NCBI GenBank assembly: GCA_050014755.1 | Contig: JBEKCS010000005.1 | Coordinates: 18,029 to 82,028 of the forward strand | From: Bog-756 sp050014755 | Lineage (GTDB): Bacteria > Actinomycetota > Acidimicrobiia > Acidimicrobiales > RAAP-2 | Direction: 5' to 3' | Length of the DNA stretch: 64,000 bases | Part shown: one piece after another, positions 8,354 through 15,800 of the stretch | Layout: every line of letters starts with the position of its first letter | Position numbering within the stretch: position 1 is the first letter of the stretch | Notes under the pieces: generated by a model | Seen by the model: only the letters and a program-made list of their open reading frames with translations | Databases searched by the model: none | What the model was told of the DNA's origin: nothing | Position numbers and translations under genes: made by a program

Positions 8354-9516
8354 GCACTCCCCCGGTGGCCGTCGTCGGCGTGGGCCAGACCCACCACAAG
8401 TCGCGACGGCTCGACGTGTCGTTCGGCGGCCTGGTGCGCGAAGCGGTGTTCCGGGCCCTCGACGACGCTCAGATGTCCCTCGACGACATCGATGCCGTCG
8501 TGCTGGGAAAGGCACCTGACCTCTTCGAAGGCGTCATGAAGCCGGAGTTGTATCTGTCCGACGCCCTCGGTGCGGTGGGCAAGCCCATGTTCCGGGTCCA
8601 TACGGCCGGCTCGGTGGGGGGAACCACCGCCATCGTGGCCGCGTCCCATGTCCAGGCGGGCAAGCACCGGACGGTCCTCGCCGTTGCATTCGAGAAGCAG
8701 TCGGAGGGCAACGCCCAGTTCGCCCTGGGCAGCGGGAAGGGCGCCTCCCTGGGTGCCGGTGGGGCATTCGCCCCGTTCATCCGGGCCTACATCCAACGAA
8801 GCGGCGCGCCCGAACACATCGGGTGGAAGGTGGCCGTCAAGGACCGTCTCAACGCCCTGAAGAACCCGTACGCCCACCTCAAGATCGAGGACATCTCCAT
8901 CGAGAAGGTCAAGGCCTCGCCGATGATGTGGGAGCCCACCCGGTTCCTCGAGTCGTGCCCGTCATCCGACGGAGCCTGCGCGGTCGTCATCACCGACGAA
9001 GCAGGAGGCAACGCCGCGGCGGCCGATGGTCGACCCGCGGCGTGGATTCTGGCGTCCTCGTCCCGATCCGAGCCGCCGAGCTTCCCCGGCCGCGATCCGG
9101 TGCGGCCCGCGGCCGCTCTCCAGTGCGCAGCCGACGTGTACACCGGCGCCGGAATCACCGATCCCCGCCGCCAGATCGACACCGCCGAGCTGTACGTCCC
9201 GTTCTCGTGGCTCGAACCCATCTGGCTCGAGGCCTTCGGCCTGGCCGACGAAGGCGAAGGGTGGAAAATGGTCGACGACGGCACCACCGAACTGGGGGGC
9301 TCACTGCCCGTCAACGCCTCCGGCGGCGTACTGTCCAGCAATCCCATTGGAGCCTCGGGCCTGCTTCGATTCGCCGAGGCGGCCAACCAGGTGCGGGGTG
9401 CGGCCGGGGAGCACCAGGTGGACGGAGCGAAGGTGGCCATCGGGATGGCGTACGGGGCCAACAACCAGTACTTCAGCACCTGGGCCGTCGGGAGTTCGCT
9501 GCATCCGTTCGGATGA
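8350..9516 (+). CDS. Thiolase-fold protein 2 (lacks catalytic Cys; Ltp2-like)
   Basis: This is a 388-residue protein. GTG 8350 overlaps the previous stop as GTGA, indicating translational coupling; an in-frame ATG at 8308 inside the upstream gene is less likely. The thiolase-fold signature is present (PPVAVVGVGQT opening, DDIDAVVLGKAPD, LPVNASGGVLSSNP). The nucleophile position reads HTAGSVGGTTA (Ser instead of Cys), GHP is SNPIGASG, and CxG is MAYGAN with Tyr. Loss of all three classical residues, together with the paralogue and DUF35 partner upstream, suggests a heteromeric aldolase-like complex acting on a CoA ester. Confidence 0.85.
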   Translation: MSTPPVAVVGVGQTHHKSRRLDVSFGGLVREAVFRALDDAQMSLDDIDAVVLGKAPDLFEGVMKPELYLSDALGAVGKPMFRVHTAGSVGGTTAIVAASHVQAGKHRTVLAVAFEKQSEGNAQFALGSGKGASLGAGGAFAPFIRAYIQRSGAPEHIGWKVAVKDRLNALKNPYAHLKIEDISIEKVKASPMMWEPTRFLESCPSSDGACAVVITDEAGGNAAAADGRPAAWILASSSRSEPPSFPGRDPVRPAAALQCAADVYTGAGITDPRRQIDTAELYVPFSWLEPIWLEAFGLADEGEGWKMVDDGTTELGGSLPVNASGGVLSSNPIGASGLLRFAEAANQVRGAAGEHQVDGAKVAIGMAYGANNQYFSTWAVGSSLHPFG

Positions 9517-9604
9517 GGCGCGGGGCCGGCCGACGGCCGCCTGCGCAGTAGGTAATGAGCGGCAGTCCGCGCGGGCGGCCAAACGACGACGGGAGATGAG
9601 TTCG

Positions 9605-9937
9605 ATGGCCCAGTATCTGGTTTCCGTTCTCTACGACGAGACCGTCATCCCATCCGCGGACGAGGATGCCGCGATCGATGACTTCAACGAACAACTCCGG
9701 GCCAATGGACACTGGGTCTTCGCCGGTGGCCTGGCGGCACCGGACACTGCCACCGTCATCGACGGTCGTCAGGGGGAGGAGGTGCTCACCGACGGCCCCT
9801 ACGTGGAGACGAAGGAGTACGTCGCGGGCTTCTGGATCATCCAGGCCCCCGACCTCGATGTCGCGCTCCGGCTCGCCACCCAAGGGTCGAAGAGCTGCAA
9901 CCGGAGGGTCGAACTCCGGCCGCTTCTGGACGGATGA
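9605..9937 (+). CDS. YciI-like (YCII-related/DGPF) domain protein
   Basis: This is a 110-residue protein. ATG 9605 is preferred because GGGAG lies nine bases upstream; the in-frame ATG at 9596 directly abuts that site. The fold is the dimeric ferredoxin-like YCII domain: 'MAQYLVSVLYDE', then 'GHWVFAGGLAAPDTATVIDG', the conserved 'VLTDGPYVETKEYVAGFWIIQAPDLDVA' core with DGP and E..EY, and a C-terminal 'VELRPLLDG'. In actinobacteria this DGPF subfamily is commonly associated with ECF sigma factors, but none is seen nearby. Role unknown. Confidence 0.9.
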   Translation: MAQYLVSVLYDETVIPSADEDAAIDDFNEQLRANGHWVFAGGLAAPDTATVIDGRQGEEVLTDGPYVETKEYVAGFWIIQAPDLDVALRLATQGSKSCNRRVELRPLLDG

Positions 9938-9999
9938 CCGTGGTCGACCAGGTGGTCACGACCCTGGCCGGGCGCCAGGAGGACCTCGAGCGCCGGACC

Positions 10000-10024
10000 G
10001 CTCATACCCGCTTGGAGTATGAGC
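10000..10024 (-). terminator. Hairpin overlapping the 3' end of the exporter operon
   Basis: GCTCATAC (10000-10007) and GTATGAGC (10017-10024) form an 8-bp perfect stem that includes the TCA complement of the permease stop codon. Position between convergent genes suggests a bidirectional termination or 3'-end hairpin. No T run is present. Confidence 0.45.
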
Positions 10025-10832
10025 GAACGGCCAGTGGGATGAAGATCGCGGCGACCCCCGCACATCCGAGGAGCGCCCATCCGACCTGGGCGGTCACGGT
10101 ACCGTCGTTCATCAGGCCACGCAGTGCCGAGACCACGTGGGAGACAGGATTGACCCGGGTCACCGCCTGGAGCCATCCCGGGAGGGTGGTGACCGGGACG
10201 AACGCGTTGGAGAGGAACGCCAGCGGGAACATGACCATCATGGACATCCCCTGGACGGCGCCGGCGCTCCTCGCCTTGGTGCCGATCCACAGGAAGATCC
10301 ACGCGACGGACCAGCCGGTGATGACGGCAAGCACCGCTCCGGCGAATACGCCGGGGACACCCCCACCGGGGCGGTAGCCCATGACGATGCCCACGGTCAG
10401 GGTGACGCCGGCGGCAATGGCGTACCGGGCGAGGTCGGCCAGCATCGGACCGGCGAGCGGGGCGATACGGGCGATGGGCAGCGACCGGAAGCGGTCGAAC
10501 ACGCCCGTGTCCATGTCCTCACGGAGTTGGATTCCGGCCCCTACGCACGCGGTGATGGTGGTCATGGCGATGATGCCCGGGATGAGGGTCGGCAAGTAGT
10601 GCGCGGTGCTGCCGGAGATGGCCCCGCCGAACATGAGCCCGAACATCACGGTGAACAACACGGGCATGAAGGTGACGTCGACCAGCTGTTCCGGGTTGCG
10701 ACTCATCTTGATGAGGGCGCGCCATGCCAGCGTCGTCATCTGAGTGAGCGCCTCGCGCACGGGCACCGACTCGCTGACGGTACGCGCGGCCGGTCGGATT
10801 CCAGCGGTCGGGATCGTGACGGCTTCGGTCAT
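10002..10832 (-). CDS. ABC-2 type exporter permease (DrrB-like)
   Basis: This is a 276-residue integral membrane protein with about six hydrophobic segments, matching the ABC-2/daunorubicin-resistance permease family. It has the typical early 'ALTQMTTLAWRALIKMSRNPEQLVDVTFMPVLFTVMFG' region and the C-terminal 'MMVMFPLAFLSNAFVPVTTLPGWLQAVTRVNPVS' block. It would form the membrane channel for the ATPase encoded just upstream, with which it shares a 4-bp ATGA overlap. Likely cargo is a hydrophobic drug or lipid. It belongs to the operon controlled from the 11876-11945 divergent promoter region. Confidence 0.92.
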   Translation of the reverse strand: MTEAVTIPTAGIRPAARTVSESVPVREALTQMTTLAWRALIKMSRNPEQLVDVTFMPVLFTVMFGLMFGGAISGSTAHYLPTLIPGIIAMTTITACVGAGIQLREDMDTGVFDRFRSLPIARIAPLAGPMLADLARYAIAAGVTLTVGIVMGYRPGGGVPGVFAGAVLAVITGWSVAWIFLWIGTKARSAGAVQGMSMMVMFPLAFLSNAFVPVTTLPGWLQAVTRVNPVSHVVSALRGLMNDGTVTAQVGWALLGCAGVAAIFIPLAVRSYSKRV

Positions 10833-11875
10833 GGGGTGCTCGCTTCGATCTCGGAGGCAGGGGGTCGACTCGTGTGGCCGGTCAGGGCGAAGAACACGTC
10901 ATCGAGGCTCGGTTGCTCGACGGTGGCACTTGCGATGTCGAGCCGGTGGTGCCGGAGGGCGACGAGGACGTCGGCAGCCCGGTTGGCATCGTTCAGCGTG
11001 ACGCTGAATCCCGAGCCGGCGGGGGGAACCTCCGGCGACTCGCCGGTCAGGTCCGCAGCCAGTGCGACCGCCGCCGCCGTGTCGCCGGGGTCGGCCATCT
11101 GGACGCGGAGGCTCGACGTGCCGATCTGGGTCTTGAGCTGTTCAGGGGTACCCTCGGCAACCTTGCGACCACGATCGATGACGGCAATCCGTCCGGCCAG
11201 AGCATCGGCTTCGTCGAGGTACTGGGTGGTCAACAGAATGGTCGATCCTTCAGCGACCAGATGGCGGATCGTGTCCCACATCTGGCTGCGGTTCCGGGGA
11301 TCGAGACCGGTCGTGGGCTCGTCGAGGAAGATCAGCGCAGGCCTGGTGATCAGGCTCGCCGCGAGATCGAGACGGCGGCGCATGCCGCCGGAGAACTGGG
11401 AGATGGGTCGGTGCGCGGCCTCGGTGAGGTCGAACTGAGCGAGCAGATCGTCGGCAATGCCGTGGGCCCTCTTCGATGACAATCCCTGCAGGCGGCCGAA
11501 CATCCAGAGGTTCTCCGCGCCCGTCAGGTTCTCGTCGACCGACGCGAACTGCCCGGTGACGCCGATCAGCTGCCGCACCGCATGGCCCCGGCTGCGAACG
11601 TCGTAGCCGAAGATCCTCGCCTCGCCGCCATCGATCGGCAGCAGCGTCGCCAGCATGTCGAGCATCGTCGTCTTGCCCGCGCCGTTCGGGCCGAGCACCC
11701 CGAAGATCTCCCCTTCCATGACGGTCAGGTCGATGGCGTCGACCGCTCGATTCGAGCCGAACAGCTTGGTGAGGCCGCGCGCCTCGACGGCCGCAGCGCC
11801 CGGCACGTGGCTGTCGGGCCCCGCCTGGTCGGCATGGGTCCTCGATCGTTCGACTCGGGGAGGTCCAGCTGTCAT
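10829..11875 (-). CDS. ABC exporter ATP-binding protein (DrrA-like)
   Basis: This is a 348-residue ATPase. Walker A is GPNGAGKTT, the signature is FSGGMRRRLDLA, and Walker B with its catalytic Glu is ALIFLDEPTTGLD. The C-terminal extension after about residue 250 ('GTSSLRVQMADPGDTAAAVALAADL...LDDVFFALTGH') is the daunorubicin-resistance DrrA C-terminal domain. Start ATG 11875 has GGAGCAACAAC upstream. It energises efflux with the overlapping DrrB-like permease. The gene is divergent from a TetR regulator with a 70-bp shared control region. Confidence 0.93.
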   Translation of the reverse strand: MTAGPPRVERSRTHADQAGPDSHVPGAAAVEARGLTKLFGSNRAVDAIDLTVMEGEIFGVLGPNGAGKTTMLDMLATLLPIDGGEARIFGYDVRSRGHAVRQLIGVTGQFASVDENLTGAENLWMFGRLQGLSSKRAHGIADDLLAQFDLTEAAHRPISQFSGGMRRRLDLAASLITRPALIFLDEPTTGLDPRNRSQMWDTIRHLVAEGSTILLTTQYLDEADALAGRIAVIDRGRKVAEGTPEQLKTQIGTSSLRVQMADPGDTAAAVALAADLTGESPEVPPAGSGFSVTLNDANRAADVLVALRHHRLDIASATVEQPSLDDVFFALTGHTSRPPASEIEASTP

Positions 11876-11896
11876 GTTGTTGCTCCAAAGTTCGAG

Positions 11897-11938
11897 TTAC
11901 TAATACTTTAGTACAACTATATGTTTCTGTCTATACTG
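11897..11938. promoter_or_regulatory. Divergent promoter/operator between drrA-like and tetR-like genes
   Basis: This AT-rich island contains an inverted repeat TACTAA-TACT-TTAGTA (11898-11913), a probable operator for the adjacent TetR protein. On the minus strand TATAGT (complement of 11916-11921) is a good -10 for the exporter operon, placing the dyad over its start site. On the plus strand TATACT (11932-11937) ends eight bases before the regulator ATG, so that mRNA may be leaderless. The -35 elements are poorly defined. Confidence 0.6.
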
Positions 11939-11945
11939 GATCGGC

Positions 11946-12686
11946 ATGGCGACCAACAGCGACGACCTCGGCGTGGATGCCATCCTCGAGCTCTTCGAAA
12001 GCACCCACGCCGATGAGGCCCGGGACCGGAACGAGGGTCTGCGCGAACGCAAGAAGCGGCAGGTCCGCCAGCGGATCTCCGACGTCGCGACCGCGATGTT
12101 CCTGGTTCACGGGTTCGACAACGTGACCGTGGCCCAGATCGCGGCCGAATCCGACGTCTCCCAGCAGACGGTGTTCAACTACTTCACGACCAAGGAGTCG
12201 ATGTTCTTCGACCGCACCGAACCCATGATCACCGCCGTCGCGGAAGCCGTGAGGGAACGCGGGAACGCACCGCTGATCGACGTCGTCGTGGAATCGATCG
12301 CCAGCGAGATTCATCCGGGTCGCCTGAGGGCACTGGACGACGCCACCCAACTGCACCTGATCCGCCGCTTCTGCGCGGTCGCCACCACATCGCCGACCCT
12401 CGCCGCGGCGCGATACGCAGAACTGCCACGCTTCGTCGACGAAGTGTCCATGGCGCTCGCCCAACGAGTCGGCGCTGACCCGATCGACCCCGGGGTGCGG
12501 TTCGCCACCTTCGTCATCGCCGGCCTCGTCGAAGTCCGAGTGCAGTCGGCCTATCACCACGTCGAGCAGGTGGGCTCGTTCGCCGCGCTCAACGAGGTCA
12601 TCCACCACGACTTCCTCCAGGCGGCACGGCTCGCCGAGCCGTCCCTCACCGCATTCGACAACCTTCGACCGATGGCGCAGGGCTGA
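11946..12686 (+). CDS. TetR/AcrR family transcriptional regulator
   Basis: This is a 246-residue protein. After a roughly 35-residue charged leader comes a canonical TetR HTH: 'RQRISDVATAMFLVHGFDNVTVAQIAAESDVSQQTVFNYFTTKESMFF' spans about residues 35-85. The C-terminal part is a variable ligand-binding helical domain. It is divergent from the DrrAB-like exporter, a standard arrangement for a drug-responsive repressor of an efflux pump. The start lies immediately downstream of a TATACT box, consistent with leaderless translation and autoregulation (inference). Confidence 0.93.
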   Translation: MATNSDDLGVDAILELFESTHADEARDRNEGLRERKKRQVRQRISDVATAMFLVHGFDNVTVAQIAAESDVSQQTVFNYFTTKESMFFDRTEPMITAVAEAVRERGNAPLIDVVVESIASEIHPGRLRALDDATQLHLIRRFCAVATTSPTLAAARYAELPRFVDEVSMALAQRVGADPIDPGVRFATFVIAGLVEVRVQSAYHHVEQVGSFAALNEVIHHDFLQAARLAEPSLTAFDNLRPMAQG

Positions 12687-12851
12687 CACCAAGGGCCCAC
12701 GTGCACGTCCCGGACCCGAATCCGAGACCTCCAAGGATCGCCTGGTCGCAACCGGTCACTTCCCCTGGACAGCCATGCGAGATGGAGCGAGACTCAATCG
12801 AGACGCTCAGGCGCAACGGCGGAGTCTGAGGAATGAGGATGGGGGAGTCCC

Positions 12852-15800
12852 GTGGACCTCGGTGGCCTGGCACGGCGGCAGGGCAGGAGGGGGTTGGGCT
12901 CCGTGAGGGGCAGGGGCTTCGCAGCTGCTGCGACGGTGGCCGTCCTCGTGACCGGGACCCTATCGGTGGCGGGAGCGAACCCGGTGGCTCATGACACGCC
13001 CTCACCCGCCTTCTCGACGATCACACTCAGCAACGACCCGGCGGTTCTCACCGGTCAGCCGGGATCAGGCTCGTTCACGGCGACGGTGACCTTTGACGAC
13101 GCAAGCGGCGACCCCGTATCCGGCGAGCAGGTCATCATGGTCGTGGAGGACACGACCACCAGCGAGAACATGACCACGCTGGTTCCGAACAACGGGCAGG
13201 AGTTCACCGACTCCGACGGACAGGTGAGCTACCCCATGTCGTGTGCGTCTCTCGGTTGTCACCCCGGCGACCGGCTTCAGATCAGCGCAGCTGACGGTTC
13301 CGAAGACATCGAGGCGGGCCCCGTCACCGAATCGGTCGGGGAGGTCACGTTTGCCGTTGCAACCGGCTACGTCGGCCAATCCAACACCCTGATCGTCGAG
13401 GACCTCACCGGAGCGCCGACGGAGGACAAGCCGGTGAGCCTCTCCCTGGCCGGCACGGCGGTGACCCTGCCCTCGTGCACCACAGACGGGACAGGATCGC
13501 TACCTGCGGCGGGGTCGTCCGGTGCCTGCTCTTTCACCGTGCCTGCGCTCGGAGGCGCGTCGCCGCCACAGAGCATCGATGCTCAGATCACCGTCGGCGC
13601 CCAGGTCTTCGACGCGTCCCTCCTGTTGCTCGCCGGACAGTCGTCGAACGCCACCTCGACGATCTCGGTCAGCCCCGACCCCATGGTGCTCTCGAGCCCC
13701 GGCGGATCCGCCAGCTTCACGGTCACGGTCGACGTCGAGGACGCATCCGGCTCCCCGATCGCGGGCGATCCGGTCTCGCTCGCCACCGACCCCAACTTCG
13801 GTGGCGAGGCGGTCACCAGTCCCCAGACCACCGGCGGCAGTGGGGTGGCGACATTCGTGTGGACCTGTCCTTCCGGCTACTGCGAACCCGGCCAGGTGAT
13901 CTCGGTGAGTGCCACCGACGCCGACGGCCTGTCACTGGGCCCCGTCGACGAAGACGTGAGCGAGATCGAGTTCTCCGGAGCCGGCTATACCGGCGCCACC
14001 GACACTCTGGTGGTCGAGGATCTGCCCGGAGCTGCGGCCGAGGACCAGCCTGTCTCCCTCAGTCTGGACGGCTCACCAGTGGCCCTCACCGGAACCTGCA
14101 CCACGAGTGGAACCGGGTCGCTCCCCAGCCCTGCTGGTACCGACCCCTGCACGTTCACCGTGCCCGCGATCTCCGGTGCGACCCCACCGGAAAGTGTTCC
14201 GGCAGTCATCACGGTCGGCACCGACGTCCTCGACCAGACCTTCACCTTGGAGCCGGCGCCGGCACTGGAGCTGTCACCCACCAGCGGTCCCGGGGGAACC
14301 ACCATCACGGTCGACGGGACCGCCCTCTCCCCGGACGACAGCGTCGACATCGGGTTCACCCCCTTCGGGGCCACGACGTCGAGCGTGAGCACCGAGTGCT
14401 CGACCGACGGCGACGGGAACATCATCAACAACGCAGATACCACCTGCCAGCTGACCATCCCCGCCGAATCGCCCGTCGGAGCCGGCGCGGTGGCAACCCA
14501 GGGCTTTGCCGGTGCGACGGCCACGTTCACCGTGGAGGCGCCCGTCATGACCGGGATCGACATCTCCTCGGCGGGGTTCACCACCACACCGGGGGTGCCC
14601 GGGGTCGAGATCTACGTCGGCGACACCGACAACCTGCAGATCGAAGCCGACTACTCCAATGGGACGGCCTCCCCGCTGGTGGTGCCTCCCGGGGATCCCG
14701 AACCCGTGGTGAGCATGTCCATCGACTCCGACCCCTCGGGGGCGATCACCTTCGGGTACACCGGCGGGGACCTCATCCCCGTGACCGCCAACGCGGTGAC
14801 CACCTCGCCGGCCGTCATCGAAGCCACCTACGACGGCTTCGCCCCCGCCTACTCGGATTCGCTCAATGGCGCGGTCCAGCCGTGTCACGACTGCTACTTC
14901 GTCAACGGCGCGCTGTTGACCGTCCAGGCCCAGACCCCCGGGGCCCTCGGCATCGGCTCGACGCCCCTGGCCGGAGCGACCGCGGACATCACCCAGGGCG
15001 TCGACGAGCCAGGCGCCTACACGGTCGACGAGCCGTGCTATCCCTTCAGCTCGAACGACGAAGAGGGGTGTGGGTCCCCACCCACGGGCGACCCGGCGAC
15101 GGCATCCACCTCGACATGTACGACCGATGACACCGGTAGCTGCCCGCTGACCGCGATGTGGGATCCCGACACGGTCTCGCTCACCCCACCCCTTGGATAC
15201 ACGATCACCGGTGTCACCGGCTGTGGTTCGGTGACCGGCCCTGCCGACGCGCCCGTCTGTGATCTCACGCCGGCCGACTGGAGCAACCCCCTGACCATCA
15301 CCTTCCAACTCCTGCCACTGCCGTCCCTCGTCGCGTTGGTGTCCGGCACGAACGTGTCCGGGGGCATCTCGGACGGCTCCACGGTCACATTGACTCCCGA
15401 TGGCGTGAGCGAGCCGAGCTGGTGGGCCGCTTCCGACCAGGGGACCTGGCCGCCCACCTGTACCACGACGACCGCGGTGGGTGACGATTCGGGCTGCGCC
15501 TTCGACGTACTCCCCACGGGAAGCTTCTCCGTGGGGATCGATCTGTCGACCGCGGGCGCCACCGCGACGTACCCCCTCTATGCGGTCGGCACCGACAGCC
15601 AGCAGGCCGACCAGTCCGTCACCCTCAACCCCGGCGACAAGGCGACGGTCCCGTTCCAGGTCGGCTTTGCGCCGTCCCTCGTCGCGTTGGTGTCCGGCAC
15701 GAACGTGTCCGGGGGCATCTCGGACGGCTCCACGGTCACATTGACTCCCAACGGCGTGAGCGAGCCGAGCTGGTGGGCCGCTTCCGACCAGGGGACCTGG

